Positions 16,871 through 26,262 of a stretch of 64,000 nt of DNA are shown here, one piece after another. Position 1 is the stretch's first letter, and every line of letters starts with the position of its first letter. Under the pieces are notes generated by a model. The model saw nothing but the letters and a program-made list of their open reading frames with translations, was not told where the DNA came from and made no database searches. The position numbers and the translations under genes were made by a program. Origin of the DNA: Sphaerobacter thermophilus DSM 20745 (GTDB taxonomy: Bacteria > Chloroflexota > Chloroflexia > Thermomicrobiales > Thermomicrobiaceae); the NCBI RefSeq assembly GCF_000024985.1, contig NC_013523.1:2604001-2668000 (forward strand), given 5' to 3'.

Positions 16871-17515
16871 ATGGAGACCTTCTTCCTCATCTGCTTCATC
16901 TTCGGTGCCCTGTTCACCGTTGCCTCGCTGATCCTCGGAGCCGCTGATATCGCGATCCATCTTCCCGACGGTGGGGCCGACTCCGGACTAGGGCACGATG
17001 CGGGCGGCCACGGTGCCGATGGCCACCACCTCCCGGTGCTGAACCTCTCGTCGCTCCTTGCTTTCCTCACCTGGTTCGGTGCTGCCGGGTTCCTCTTGCT
17101 CCGCTTCGCCGGCTGGACGCTCCTGCTGGCACTGCCGGCGGCGATCCTCACCGGGGTCGCGGGGGCGCTGATTGTCGCCCGCTTTCTCCACGCGGTCATC
17201 GCCAGCGAGCGGGTGATGGACCCGCGCGACTACGCGCTCGAGGGGACCATGGCGCGAGTGAGCGTGCGGATTCCCGAGTCAGGAGTCGGAGAGATCATCT
17301 TCTCGCTCGGCGGCGTGCGTCGCAGCGAGGCGGCCCGCAGCGTCTCCGGCCGCGAGATCCCGCGCGGGACCGAGGTCGTCATCCTCAGCTACGAGCGGGG
17401 CATCGCGACCGTGCAGCCCTATGACGAACTCCTGACCAGTGGACGACCTGAGGAGGTAGAGGACGGTTCTGCCCCCGCGCTGCGCGACCAGAGCGGGACC
17501 ATAGCGAAGGAGTGA
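16871..17515 (+). CDS. NfeD-like membrane protein
   Basis: 214 residues from the ATG at 16871. Three membrane segments are visible: about 3-25 (FFLICFIFGALFTVASLIL), 58-78 and 80-105. A His/Asp/Gly-rich loop (DGGADSGLGHDAGGHGADGHH) lies between the first two. The C-terminal part (about 125-190) is a beta-rich OB-like fold (ALEGTMARVSVRIPESGVGEIIF, PRGTEVVILSYERGIATV). Small NfeD/YqiJ-type proteins are found next to flotillin-like genes in many bacteria and are thought to help organise membrane domains. Flotillin follows after 4 nt, so the pair is an operon. Confidence 0.8.
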   Translation: METFFLICFIFGALFTVASLILGAADIAIHLPDGGADSGLGHDAGGHGADGHHLPVLNLSSLLAFLTWFGAAGFLLLRFAGWTLLLALPAAILTGVAGALIVARFLHAVIASERVMDPRDYALEGTMARVSVRIPESGVGEIIFSLGGVRRSEAARSVSGREIPRGTEVVILSYERGIATVQPYDELLTSGRPEEVEDGSAPALRDQSGTIAKE

Positions 17516-17519
17516 TCGC

Positions 17520-19007
17520 ATGGCAACGGTAGCCATTACCATCGCGGTCGTGGCCGTCATCACCGTCCTGCTCATCATGGTGGTGATCGGCACGATGTAC
17601 CGGCGTGTCAGCCCGAACCGTGCCCTGATCGTCTACGGTGCAGGCGGTACCCGGATCGTCACCGGCGGCGGCAAGCTCGTCTGGCCCCTGTTCCAGAGCT
17701 ACCAAGAGCTGTCGCTCGAGTTGATGTCGTTCGACGTCGCGCCCTCCCAGGATCTCTACACCTCGCAGGGTGTGGCGGTGAACGTCGAAGCGGTGGCGCA
17801 GATCAAGGTCAAGTCCGACCCCGAGAGCATCCGCACCGCCGCCGAGCAGTTCCTGACCAAGACGCAGCAGGAGCGCGAGGCGCTGATCCGGCTGGTGATG
17901 GAGGGACACCTGCGCGGCATCGTCGGCCTGCTCACGGTTGAGCAGATCGTGAAGGAGCCGGAGATGGTCGCCGGTCGGGTGCGGCAGACCGTTGCCGACG
18001 ACCTGAGCAAGATGGGTCTGGAGGTCGTCTCCTTCACCATCAAGAAGGTGATGGACGACCAGGACTACATCGCCAACATGGGTCGGCCCGACGTGGCCCG
18101 CATCAAGCGCGAGGCGGACATCGCCCAGGCTGAGGCGGAGCGCGACACCGCCATCAAGCGAGCGATGGCCATGCGCGAGGCCGCCATTGCCCAGGCCCAG
18201 GCCGATCAGGAGCGAGTCGTGGCGCAGACGGCCTCCGAGGCGCGTCAGGCCGAAGCCCAGCGCGACCTGGAGATCAAGCGGGCCGAGTACGAGGCCGACG
18301 TCCGGCGCCAGCGGGCGCTTGCCGAGAAGGCGTACGACATCGCGGCCAACCAGGCGCAGCAGCAGGTCGTCGCCGAGCAGGTCCGGATCGAACAGGTTCA
18401 GCGGCAGGAGATGATCAAGGTCCAGGAGCTGGAGGTTCAGCGGCGCGAGCGCGAGCTGGAGGCGACGCTGATCAAGCAGGCTGATGCCGAGCGGCGCCGC
18501 ATCGAGCTGCTGGCCGAGGCGGAGCGGGAGCGCCGCATTCGCGAAGCGACCGGTGCCGCCGAGGCGATCCGGCTGGAAGGGCTCGCCGAGGCCGAGATCA
18601 TCCGCGCCAAGGGGCAGGCCGAGGCGGACGCGATGCACCTGCGCGCCGCCGCGTTCCAGGAGTACAATCAGGCCGCGGTGCTCGACAAGCTCCTCACCAG
18701 CATGCCGGAGCTGGCGCAGGCCTTTGCTCAGTCGCTGGCCGGGGTCGACAAGGTCACAATCGTCTCGACTGGCGACGGCCACAACGGGATCAGCTCCATC
18801 ACCGGCGAGCTGGCCAAGATGATCGCCCAGGTGCCGGAGCTGTTCGAGACGCTGACCGGGCAGAGCGTCGTCGAGTTGCTGTCGCGGCTGCGCAGCATCG
18901 AGGAGGCCAACCCGGCCACGTTCCCGCACAACAACGCTCCCGTACCGGCCAACCCCGTGGACGACACCGAGCCGCCCGCGCCCCCGACGCCCGGTGGCGA
19001 GTCGTAG
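17520..19007 (+). CDS. Flotillin-family (SPFH) membrane scaffold protein
   Basis: 495 residues, ATG with GAAGGAG upstream. It has an N-terminal membrane segment (about 4-24), an SPFH/band-7 domain (about 30-205: YRRVSPNRALIVYGAGGTRIVTGGGKLVWPLFQ, then LEVVSFTIKKVMD), and a long Ala/Glu/Arg/Gln coiled coil (about 205-370, EAEREREIR-like). The region after 375 ends in a low-complexity APTPGGES tail. Flotillins oligomerise in the inner membrane and mark ordered domains. The length and order match YqiK/FloT proteins. It is co-transcribed with the NfeD-like gene. Confidence 0.92.
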   Translation: MATVAITIAVVAVITVLLIMVVIGTMYRRVSPNRALIVYGAGGTRIVTGGGKLVWPLFQSYQELSLELMSFDVAPSQDLYTSQGVAVNVEAVAQIKVKSDPESIRTAAEQFLTKTQQEREALIRLVMEGHLRGIVGLLTVEQIVKEPEMVAGRVRQTVADDLSKMGLEVVSFTIKKVMDDQDYIANMGRPDVARIKREADIAQAEAERDTAIKRAMAMREAAIAQAQADQERVVAQTASEARQAEAQRDLEIKRAEYEADVRRQRALAEKAYDIAANQAQQQVVAEQVRIEQVQRQEMIKVQELEVQRRERELEATLIKQADAERRRIELLAEAERERRIREATGAAEAIRLEGLAEAEIIRAKGQAEADAMHLRAAAFQEYNQAAVLDKLLTSMPELAQAFAQSLAGVDKVTIVSTGDGHNGISSITGELAKMIAQVPELFETLTGQSVVELLSRLRSIEEANPATFPHNNAPVPANPVDDTEPPAPPTPGGES

Positions 19008-19017
19008 GCGAGGGTTA

Positions 19018-19123
19018 CCCCTCACCCCCTGGCCCCCGCTCCCACAAGGGGAGAGGGGGAACTTCATGCGTCACGCGCCATACTCCCCTCTCCCAACGTT
19101 GGGAGAGGGGTTGGGGGTGAGGG
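19018..19123. repeat. Family B palindromic repeat, two-part copy
   Basis: The left part begins CCCCTCACCCCCTGGCCCCC. The right part contains a perfect loop-free palindrome at 19085-19110 (CCCCTCTCCCAAC and its complement), then TTGGGGGTGAGGG. A heptamer-like TTCATGCGTCACGCGCCA lies between. It separates two convergent genes and may stop transcription from both sides. Confidence 0.8.
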
Positions 19124-19185
19124 CCGTTCTCGATGACAACGCCAAGAAGCGGCGGCCACGACCGCCGCACTCCACGTGCGCAGCG

Positions 19186-20235
19186 TCAGTCCGACGCCAG
19201 CAGGGCGAACAAGCGCACCATGGCGGCCTGGTGCAGGAGTTCCGGCGGTCGGCCGGGGTCGAAGGTGAACAGGGTGGTCTCCCTGTCGCGCTGGTTCGCC
19301 CACGTCCGCTCGGCGTAGTCCCGCAAGGTGCGCCGGTAGCGCGGGTCCGCCGCTACCGCGTCGAGGAGCAGCAGGTTCTCAAAGAAGATGGCGTTGAAGG
19401 CAGGCCGCTGGGCATCCAGCCGGTCGTCGCGCGCGTAGTACTCGAGCGCCGCGGCAGCGGTCTCCTGCGCCTCCTCCAGGTAGCGCGCCTCCCCGGTCGC
19501 GCGGTGGAGCAACACCCCGGCGCCGATCATCGTGCCTTGGTTGTAGCTCCAGTACGTCTCCTCGATCTTCCCCGCCGGGTCGATGTGGTCCCAGTAGAGC
19601 CCCTCCGGGGAGCGGAGGGTGGAGTGCACCCACTCGTACATGCGCCGGGCCCAGTCCAGGTACGTCTCCTCACCGTGGATCTCGTGGAGCCGGAGTGCAA
19701 GCAGCGCGCCCGGCGCGGTGGAGACGGTGTTCCGGTCCTGGTTCCACTCTGCGCGCGTCCAGCGCACGCCGCCGGGGGATGCGTGGCTGGAATCGTCGTC
19801 CCACCCGGAGATGACGAACTCGAACACGTCCCAGGCGCGCTGGATCGCCGCGGCATCCCAGGTGAGTTGATAGGCGCGGGCGAGCGCCAGCCCCACCCAC
19901 TCGTTGTCGTCGTAGAACTGATCCCCACCGCCCGCGCGCCAGGAGCGGACGCCCGAGTCGTAGGCGGGCGGGCGCGAGTCGGGGTTCCAGTAGCGCTCCA
20001 GCCCGTCGAGCCGGTCGGCCAGATCAGGCAGGTAGCGGTCGCGCACCAGGGGCAGAGCGACGAGATCGACGGTGGCGGCCAGGGCCTGGGAGAACGGCCA
20101 GAGGAAGGCAAACCCACCGGGTCCGCCCCCCGGCTCGCGGTACAGCTTGCGGCGTGCATCGTAGAAGTGGCGCTGCATCGCCGTGTAGCAGGCCACTGCC
20201 CGATCGAGGGCGGAAGGGGTATCGACATGTGTCAT
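19186..20235 (-). CDS. Glycoside hydrolase family 76-like protein (alpha-1,6-mannanase fold)
   Basis: 349 residues forming an (alpha/alpha)6-barrel pattern. The family signature with the catalytic Asp pair is seen in GGDQFYDDNEWVGLALARAYQLT, and later AEWNQDRNTVSTAPGALLALRLHEIHGEETYLDWARRMYEWV and YWSYNQGTMIGAGVLLHRATGE. GH76 enzymes cut alpha-1,6-mannan. No signal peptide is visible, so it is probably cytoplasmic, which is unusual for a polysaccharide hydrolase. The start codon at 20235 lacks a strong ribosome-binding site. It converges on the flotillin operon. Confidence 0.82.
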   Translation of the reverse strand: MTHVDTPSALDRAVACYTAMQRHFYDARRKLYREPGGGPGGFAFLWPFSQALAATVDLVALPLVRDRYLPDLADRLDGLERYWNPDSRPPAYDSGVRSWRAGGGDQFYDDNEWVGLALARAYQLTWDAAAIQRAWDVFEFVISGWDDDSSHASPGGVRWTRAEWNQDRNTVSTAPGALLALRLHEIHGEETYLDWARRMYEWVHSTLRSPEGLYWDHIDPAGKIEETYWSYNQGTMIGAGVLLHRATGEARYLEEAQETAAAALEYYARDDRLDAQRPAFNAIFFENLLLLDAVAADPRYRRTLRDYAERTWANQRDRETTLFTFDPGRPPELLHQAAMVRLFALLASD

Positions 20236-20393
20236 CAGTGCTGGGATCCCATCGTCCGTGCGGCGTTATCCGAGATCGGTGGCACATCGCTCCAGGTGCG
20301 CTGCATGAGGGATGCCGCGATGCGCGCGGTGCGCGATGCGGTGGTCGATGCTGTACTCCCAGCATAGCGGGTGAACGTACAGAGGGGAAGGGG

Positions 20394-20557
20394 GCGTGCT
20401 GCGTCATGCGTCATACGTCATCCGTCCCCCTCACCCCCGACCCCTCTCGGACGGAGCCCACCAGGGGAGAGGGGAGCAGAACGGAACACGGAACACGCAA
20501 CACGCAATACGCAATACGCAGTACGGGTGACGCATCACGCATGACGTATCACGCATC
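20394..20557. repeat. Family C heptamer element with nested family B palindrome
   Basis: Left arm: GCGTCAT units in 7-bp phase (20401-20421). Then a family B core (20426-20475). The right arm from 20481 to 20557 is eleven consecutive heptamers all starting ACG (for example ACGGAAC, ACGCAAT, ACGCATC, ACGTATC). The left units are the reverse complement of ACGCATG-type units, so the whole is an inverted repeat. It fills the 20236-20564 gap, which otherwise has no gene. Confidence 0.85.
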
Positions 20558-20564
20558 ACACCCC

Positions 20565-21092
20565 CTACGTCTCCCGCACCCGCTGGTCGGCGACGATGCG
20601 CCAGTCGCCGGCGTAGGCGTAGCAGATGGGTAGCGTGCGGCGCGGCAGCGCCAGGGTGACCGGCTGGCTGCGAACGGCGAGGAGGGTAAGCATGTGTCGC
20701 TGGTCCTGGCCATCGGGGCCGCGGACTCGGAGCCAGACATCGGCATGCGGGCTCCGGTGGTAGACGATGACGCGGTCCACCGCGAACGCGTGCCCGGCGA
20801 GCCACTCCGCGACCGCGTCCTCAGGTCGGTCGGCGACGAAGACGGGGTCCGGCGCGTCACGCCCGGGTTCGTAGCTGGTGGTGGCGCGGTTGAGGCACGT
20901 GGACCCAGCCAATCCCAGTACCCGGTAGGCCCGGATGCCCTTCAGCGCGCGGATCGGCGCGCTCTCCTCGGGGAGCCGCTGGCCGGCCCAGGTGAGCCCG
21001 AGGATGCCCAGCGCGCAGGTCGCCGCTACCCCGAGCACGACGACTGCAAGGCAGCCCAGGATCATCGTCCGCCATCGGGCGCGCGGCGTCAC
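20565..21092 (-). CDS. Hypothetical single-pass membrane protein
   Basis: 175 residues, GTG start with GAAGGG upstream. A membrane segment lies at about 10-35 (MILGCLAVVVLGVAATCALGILGLTW). The rest would be outside the cell and is beta-rich, with two Cys (STCLNRATTSYEPG and PICYAYAG) that could form a disulfide. No family is recognised. It lies 55 nt downstream of the GIDE-domain gene on the same strand, suggesting co-transcription. Confidence 0.65.
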   Translation of the reverse strand: MTPRARWRTMILGCLAVVVLGVAATCALGILGLTWAGQRLPEESAPIRALKGIRAYRVLGLAGSTCLNRATTSYEPGRDAPDPVFVADRPEDAVAEWLAGHAFAVDRVIVYHRSPHADVWLRVRGPDGQDQRHMLTLLAVRSQPVTLALPRRTLPICYAYAGDWRIVADQRVRET

Positions 21093-21147
21093 GCTGTGTC
21101 CCTTCCAGATCGGTTGGGGGAGGGCCGAACCGCGGGCGCACGGCCCA

Positions 21148-21912
21148 CTACGCGACGAGCATGCCCACGGCCACGACGAACAGGATCACCGCGAGGGCGA
21201 ACAGCGCGACGGCGCTGATCCCCAGCCAGCGCGCCTTCTTGCCCCACGACTCCCGTAGCGCCTCCTCGGCTCGGTAGCTGATGATGAAGCGCCGGCCCTT
21301 CAACGCCGCTGGCGGTCGGCCGATCGTGCCCCCCTCCTGGACGACGCCCAGCACGTAGACGGGGATGTCGACCGGCAGCACGTGCTCCTGATAACGGTAG
21401 CCGATGGTCCCGTCGTCGCCCCCGAGGTTCAGCGAGATGCCGCCTAAGGAAATCGTGGGTCCCAGTGCGCCGGGGTTCCGCTCGAAGCGATCCACGAGCT
21501 TCTGGGCGTCCACCTCTGCGCCCTCAGGATCGACCAGCACGCGTCCGGAGGAGTCCTCGACGTAGAAGGGGGTGAACTGCTCGTTGTGCGCAACGGTCTC
21601 AGAGCGACGGCTCCTCACCGTTTCACCCTTGGCGTTTCGCCGGCGGTACTCGTACTCCCGCACGACCCGCGATGAGTAGTAGACGCAGGCGCGCTGCGCC
21701 AGTTCAGCGGTCAGCGGCGTGTCGCAGCGGATCACGCCCTTGACCTCGATCATCTCGCCTGGGATCAGGCTGGCGACCTCGCTTGCGTCGACGGTCGGCA
21801 CCTTGGCCAGCAGGTCGGTCTTCGCCTGAATGCGCCGACCGATGAAGAGGAGCACCGCGCCGATACCCGCCGCCACCAGCCCGATGATCAGCAGTACCCC
21901 CGACGTCCCCAT
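21148..21912 (-). CDS. GIDE-domain membrane protein
   Basis: 254 residues with a membrane segment near the N-terminus (about 4-26) and one near the C-terminus (about 226-252). The middle holds a GIDE-type beta domain: GEMIEVKGVIRCDTPLTAELAQRACVYYSSRVVREYEYRRR, then EQFTPFYVEDSSGRVLVDPEGAEVD, and near the end VYVLGVVQEGG and GRRFIISYRAEEALRESWGKKARWLG. The same domain is found in the mitochondrial ligase MUL1, but here no RING finger is present, so it is unlikely to be a ubiquitin ligase. Function in bacteria is unknown. Confidence 0.82.
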   Translation of the reverse strand: MGTSGVLLIIGLVAAGIGAVLLFIGRRIQAKTDLLAKVPTVDASEVASLIPGEMIEVKGVIRCDTPLTAELAQRACVYYSSRVVREYEYRRRNAKGETVRSRRSETVAHNEQFTPFYVEDSSGRVLVDPEGAEVDAQKLVDRFERNPGALGPTISLGGISLNLGGDDGTIGYRYQEHVLPVDIPVYVLGVVQEGGTIGRPPAALKGRRFIISYRAEEALRESWGKKARWLGISAVALFALAVILFVVAVGMLVA

Positions 21913-22012
21913 GGGTCACCCGCTCCCTACTGCCCGTGGTGCCGTTGATTCACCCTGCAGCGGCATGAGCGTACGGCCACCCTGCGCACCTGTCAACGTA
22001 CCAGTGGTGTGG

Positions 22013-22350
22013 TCAATCTTGGGAATTAAGCAGGGCGCGGAGCTGAAGAGCTAAAGGAGGAAGGTCGTACTGGATCGTGTCCCAGACGATGGTGAGGCTT
22101 ACCTCGCCGTACTGGTGGATGATGACGTTCCGCATGCCCCGCATCTCGACCCAGGCGACATCAGGGTAAGCGGCTGCGACCTCGGGCGGAATTCTCCGCG
22201 CGGCTTCGCCGATGATGGCCAAGTTCCACAGGACTGCGTCGATGGTCCGCTGGTCGTGGCGGAACGTCTCGAAGGCCATGTCGGCGGTATACCGCTGGAT
22301 CTTGTCGATCGCGGTGAGGATATCGGCGATCCATCTGGTCCAGGGGTCAC
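22013..22350 (-). pseudogene. hepT: HepT-like toxin gene with a frameshifted 5' end
   Basis: The last 88 codons (22013-22279) encode MAFETFRHDQRTIDAVLWNLAIIGEAARRIPP and RNVIIHQY, the RX4HXY motif of HepT (DUF86) ribonuclease toxins. The first helix (WIADILTAIDKIQRYTAD) is encoded just upstream but has no start in that frame. A GTG at 22350, overlapping the mntA stop as expected, is in another frame; one extra C in the CCCC run at 22343-22346 would join them. Either the gene is broken by a 1-nt deletion or a shortened protein starts at 22279. It pairs with the nucleotidyltransferase antitoxin encoded upstream. Confidence 0.75.
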
Positions 22351-22637
22351 GCGGCGCGGATCGCTTCCCGAAGCGCGTCGTCGCGAACGTGATCGCTCAG
22401 TCCATCCGGCGTGACAAGGTCGACCGGCCGACCCAGGAGCTCGCTGAGGAAATTCTTGAGCCGGATGAGCCCAAACAGGCCGGTGGGCCGATCGAACTCG
22501 ACCAGGAGGTCGATGTCGCTTTCCGGGCCGGCCTCATCGCGCGCCACCGAGCCGAAGAGGGAGAGCGAGCGCACGCCGAAGGCGCGGATCTCGTCCTGAT
22601 GGGCGGTGAGGATCGCCAGCACCTCGTCGCGTCGCAT
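22347..22637 (-). CDS. mntA: MntA-type nucleotidyltransferase antitoxin
   Basis: 96 residues with the minimal nucleotidyltransferase fold. G29-S30 followed by D41 and D43 (GSVARDEAGPESDIDLLVEF) give the GSx10DxD motif. In characterised MntA/HepT pairs, MntA adenylylates the HepT tyrosine and blocks the toxin. The stop codon overlaps the GTG expected to start hepT (GTGA). Since hepT looks frameshifted, this antitoxin may now be an orphan, or may guard a truncated toxin. Confidence 0.9.
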   Translation of the reverse strand: MRRDEVLAILTAHQDEIRAFGVRSLSLFGSVARDEAGPESDIDLLVEFDRPTGLFGLIRLKNFLSELLGRPVDLVTPDGLSDHVRDDALREAIRAA

Positions 22638-22789
22638 GGTTGTGCTCCGTGTCGTGCCTGTTCCGGTGGCCTCGCGTCAAGTGTACCGTGAATCCGATTC
22701 TGGTAGATGAAGATAACCACCCGCGCGACGACCGCGCCGTCGGAGACGATGACGTCGGACAGCTCGCCCTCGTCGTCGGCGACGATACG

Positions 22790-22819
22790 AAAAGGGCCTG
22801 GCTGATTCAGCCAGGCCCT
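22790..22819 (-). terminator. Intrinsic terminator of nrdJ
   Basis: AGGGCCTGGCT (22793-22803) and AGCCAGGCCCT (22809-22819) form a perfect 11-bp stem with a 5-nt loop, followed on the minus strand by TTTT. It lies 24 nt past the ribonucleotide reductase stop codon. The rest of 22638-22842 contains no gene I can support. Confidence 0.85.
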
Positions 22820-22842
22820 GGGGGTGTTGCGCCTGTTAGGTG

Positions 22843-25800
22843 CTACGAGCACCCGAGGCTGTTGCCGCAGTTGAGGCACTTGTAGCAGGCGCCATTGCGG
22901 ACAGTGATGTGGCCGCAGATGTCGCAGAAGGGTGCGTCGCCCATCATCTGCGACAGGTGCTCGGACAGCCCGCCGTCGGCCAGCGGCGCCTCGGCCACGG
23001 CGACGAGCGATTCCAGTGCGTGAGCCTCGGCGGCGTGCCCGTTGATGCCGTTGGGCGTGGCCTTGACCTCAGTCGCGGCCGGAGCGGCGACCGCGGCCGG
23101 CTGCGGGGCATGGGTTGCCTCCGTGGCGGCCGCCCCCGATGTGTTGTCCTCCGAATCGTCGCCCTCGGTCAACTCCTCACCGACATCCCCATGGATCGGC
23201 GGTTGCACCTGGACGAAGTCGGTGCGGCCCAGGTACTCGTAGCCGAGCACGCGGAAGACGTAGTCGATGATCGAGGTCGCCATCTTGATGTACGGGTGCC
23301 CCTCCACCATACCCTGCGGCTCGAACCGCTGGAAGGTGAAGGTGTCGACGAACTCCTCCAGGGGCACGCCGTACTGGAGGCCCTTGGATATGGCGATGGC
23401 GAAGCAGTTCATCAGGCTGCGGAAGGCCGCGCCCTCCTTGTGCATGTCGATGAAGATCTCGCCGAGCGTGCCGTCTTCGTACTCGCCGGTGCGCAGGTAG
23501 ATCTTGTGCCCGGCGACGCGCCCCTCCTGGGTGAAGCCGCGGCGCTTGGCCGGGAGCGGGCGGCGCTTGGGGCGCTCGACGTAGACGATCTGCGGCTCGG
23601 CCGCCGCGACCGGCGCGGGGGCTTCGGCCGCGGCCTCCGCCTTGGCCTCGTCCTTCTCCTCCTGGTCCTGCTTGCTGGCGGAGGAGAGTGGCTGGGACAG
23701 CTTGGAGCCGTCGCGGTAGAGGGCCATGGCCTTGAGCCCGAGCCGCCAGGAGGCCATGTACGCCTCCTCGATGTCCTCCACCGTGACCTCGTTCGGCATG
23801 TTGATCGTCTTGGAGATCGCGCCGGACAGGAACGGCTGGACGGCGGCCATCATGCGGATGTGCCCCATGTGATGGATGAAGCGCCGGCCGTGCTTGCCGC
23901 ACTTGTTGGCGCAGTCGAACACCGGCAGGTGCTCGTCCTTCAGGTGCGGCGCGCCCTCGATCGTCTGCATGCCGCAGATGACGTCGTTGGCCTCGGCGAT
24001 CTGCTGCGGGGTGAAGCCCAGCTCACGCAGCAGGTTGAAGCCGGGCCGCTGCCACTGCTCCGGCGTGAAGCCGAGGCGGCGCAGTGCCTCCTCGCCCAGC
24101 GTCCAGGGGGTGAAGGCGTAGGTCAACTCGAAGACGCTCGGCAGCGCCTGCTCCAGCCGGTCCACTTCCTCGCTGGTCAGCCCCTTTTCCATGAGCGAGG
24201 CGCGGTTGATGTGCGGCGCGTTGTCGAGCGAGAGGGTGCCGAGCACGTAGCGCAGGATGTCCTCGATCTGCTCCTCGGTGTAGCCCAGGGTGCGCAGCGC
24301 CGGGGCGATCGACTGGTTGGCGATCTTGAAGTAGCCGCCACCGGCCAGCTTCTTGAACTTCACCAGGGCGAAGTCCGGCTCGACCCCGGTGGTGTCGCAG
24401 TCCATCAAGAGCCCGATGGTGCCCGTGGGCGCGAGCAGGGTCGTCTGGGCGTTGCGATAGCCGTACTGCTCGCCCATGGCCAACGCTCGGTCCCACGCCT
24501 CGCGCGCTGCCTGGACCAGATCCTCCGGGCAGGTGGCGGGGTCGAGCCCAACCGGGGCGACCGACAGGCCCTCGTACTCGCCCGGGTGGGCGTTGTAGGC
24601 CGCGCGCCGGTGGTTGCGGATCACCCGCAGCATGTGCTCCCGGTTCTCGGCGAAGGCAGGGAAGGGGCCGAGCACGCTGGCCATCTCCGCCGAGGCGGCG
24701 TAGGCCTCGCCCGTCATGATCGCGGTCACTGCCGCTGCGATGCCGCGGGCGCGATCCGAGTCGTAGGGCAGGCCCATGGTCATCAGCATCGAGCCGAGGT
24801 TGGCGTAGCCGAGCCCCAGCGTGCGGAACTCGTAGCTCTTCCGGGCGATGGCCTCGCTCGGGAACTGCGCCATCAGCACGCTGATCTCGAGCACGATGGT
24901 CCAGAGGCGAACGGCGTGCCGGAAGCGCTCGATGTCGAAGGTGCGCCGCTCGGCGTCGTAGAACTTCATCAGGTTCAACGACGCCAGGTTGCACGCCGTG
25001 TCGTCGAGGAACATGTACTCGGAGCACGGGTTCGAGGCGTTGATGCGGCCCGACGCGGGGCAGGTGTGCCAGGCGTTGATGGTGGTGTCGAACTGCACGC
25101 CCGGGTCGGCGCACTGCCAGGCGGCCTGGGCGATCTGGTGCCACAGGTCGCGCGCCCGCACGGTCTTGGCGATGCGGCCGTCGGTGCGCCAGCGCAGGTG
25201 CCACTCGCCGTCGGTCAGCACGGCGCGGATGAACTCGTCGGTGACCCGCACCGAGTTGTTCGAGTTCTGGCCGGAGACGGTGGCGTACGCTTCGCCGTTG
25301 AAGTCGGCCGAGTAACCGGCCGCGATGAGCGCGGCGACCTTCTTCTCTTCCTCGGCCTTCCAGTTGATGAACGCCTCGATGTCGGGGTGATCGACGTCAA
25401 CCACGACCATCTTGGCGGCGCGCCGGGTGGTGCCGCCGCTCTTGATCGCTCCGGCGGCGCGGTCGAAGATCTTGAGGAAGCTCATCAGGCCCGACGACGT
25501 GCCGCCGCCGGAGAGGGGCTCACCCTCTGCTCGAATCTTCGAGAAGTTCGTGCCGGAACCGGAGCCGTACTTGAAGACGCGCGCCTCGCGCGTGACCAGG
25601 TCGAAGATGCCGCCCGGGTTGACCAGGTCGTCCTCGACCGACTGGATGAAGCAGGCGTGCGGTGTGGGACGGCTGTAGGCGTCCTGCGAGTACTTCAACT
25701 CGCCGGTGTCGGGATCGATGTAGGAGTGCCCCTGCGCCGGTCCGGTAATGCCGTAGGCGTAGTACAGGCCGGTGTTGAACCACTGCGGCGAGTTGGGCGC

Positions 25801-26262
25801 GGCCATCTGGTGGACGAGCATGTACTTGAGCTCGTCCTCGAAGGCCTGAGCGTCCTCCTCGCTGGCGAAGTAGCCGTAGCGCTCGCCCCAGTCCCGCCAG
25901 CAGCCGGTCAGGCGGGAGATCACCTGGCGGGCGCTGCGCTCTGGGCCGAGCACCGGGTTGCCTTCCGCATCCAATAGCGGGTTGCCGTTCTCATCGACCT
26001 GCGGCACACCCGCCTTGCGGAAGTACTTGGACACCATGATGTCGGTAGCCACCTGCGACCAGGGGGCCGGGATCTCGGCGTCCTGCATCTCGAAGACGAC
26101 CGAGCCGTCCGGGTTGGTAATCCGCGAGGTGCGCCGCGCCCAGGCAATGGTATCGAAGGGATCCTGCCCCGCCTGGGTGAAGACGCGCGTGATCCGCAGC
26201 CCCTTCGGCTGCCCGCCCTTGGTTCGCGCCTGACCGCGTCTGCGCTTCTCGCGATCCGCCAT
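22843..26262 (-). CDS. nrdJ: Adenosylcobalamin-dependent (class II) ribonucleotide reductase
   Basis: 1139 residues, full length for the class. It reduces ribonucleotides to deoxyribonucleotides using a B12-derived radical. The catalytic site is seen in [19 protein letters not shown] (radical Cys about 412). CFIQSVEDD carries one of the reducible cysteines, and FGLAPTG-type loop [36 protein letters not shown] is typical. The C-terminus ends in a zinc ribbon, [21 protein letters not shown], and the last residues include the Cys that re-reduce the active site. Upstream are paired NrdR boxes and a promoter; downstream an intrinsic terminator. It is monocistronic. Confidence 0.96.
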   Translation of the reverse strand: MADREKRRRGQARTKGGQPKGLRITRVFTQAGQDPFDTIAWARRTSRITNPDGSVVFEMQDAEIPAPWSQVATDIMVSKYFRKAGVPQVDENGNPLLDAEGNPVLGPERSARQVISRLTGCWRDWGERYGYFASEEDAQAFEDELKYMLVHQMAAPNSPQWFNTGLYYAYGITGPAQGHSYIDPDTGELKYSQDAYSRPTPHACFIQSVEDDLVNPGGIFDLVTREARVFKYGSGSGTNFSKIRAEGEPLSGGGTSSGLMSFLKIFDRAAGAIKSGGTTRRAAKMVVVDVDHPDIEAFINWKAEEEKKVAALIAAGYSADFNGEAYATVSGQNSNNSVRVTDEFIRAVLTDGEWHLRWRTDGRIAKTVRARDLWHQIAQAAWQCADPGVQFDTTINAWHTCPASGRINASNPCSEYMFLDDTACNLASLNLMKFYDAERRTFDIERFRHAVRLWTIVLEISVLMAQFPSEAIARKSYEFRTLGLGYANLGSMLMTMGLPYDSDRARGIAAAVTAIMTGEAYAASAEMASVLGPFPAFAENREHMLRVIRNHRRAAYNAHPGEYEGLSVAPVGLDPATCPEDLVQAAREAWDRALAMGEQYGYRNAQTTLLAPTGTIGLLMDCDTTGVEPDFALVKFKKLAGGGYFKIANQSIAPALRTLGYTEEQIEDILRYVLGTLSLDNAPHINRASLMEKGLTSEEVDRLEQALPSVFELTYAFTPWTLGEEALRRLGFTPEQWQRPGFNLLRELGFTPQQIAEANDVICGMQTIEGAPHLKDEHLPVFDCANKCGKHGRRFIHHMGHIRMMAAVQPFLSGAISKTINMPNEVTVEDIEEAYMASWRLGLKAMALYRDGSKLSQPLSSASKQDQEEKDEAKAEAAAEAPAPVAAAEPQIVYVERPKRRPLPAKRRGFTQEGRVAGHKIYLRTGEYEDGTLGEIFIDMHKEGAAFRSLMNCFAIAISKGLQYGVPLEEFVDTFTFQRFEPQGMVEGHPYIKMATSIIDYVFRVLGYEYLGRTDFVQVQPPIHGDVGEELTEGDDSEDNTSGAAATEATHAPQPAAVAAPAATEVKATPNGINGHAAEAHALESLVAVAEAPLADGGLSEHLSQMMGDAPFCDICGHITVRNGACYKCLNCGNSLGCS

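Noticed and set aside
19085-19110. Perfect 26-bp palindrome as a phage attachment or plasmid site
   Set aside because: It belongs to the dispersed family B repeat, with no integrase or other phage gene near, so a repeat is the simpler reading.
20481-20557. CRISPR array
   Set aside because: The repeats are 7 bp, contiguous, without spacers, and no cas gene is present in the window.
22397-22879. A minus-strand frame of 160 codons bridging mntA and nrdJ ends
   Set aside because: It runs through the nrdJ terminator and into the mntA gene in another frame. A middle segment (FRIVADDEGELSDVIVSDGAVV) looks protein-like, but has no supported start and could be a remnant at best.
22840-25977. A plus-strand open frame of 1045 codons opposite nrdJ
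   Set aside because: It is the antisense of a clear full-length gene; in DNA this GC-rich, stop codons are rare on the other strand. It has a skewed Arg/Gly/Ala/Leu composition, no domain and no ribosome-binding site.
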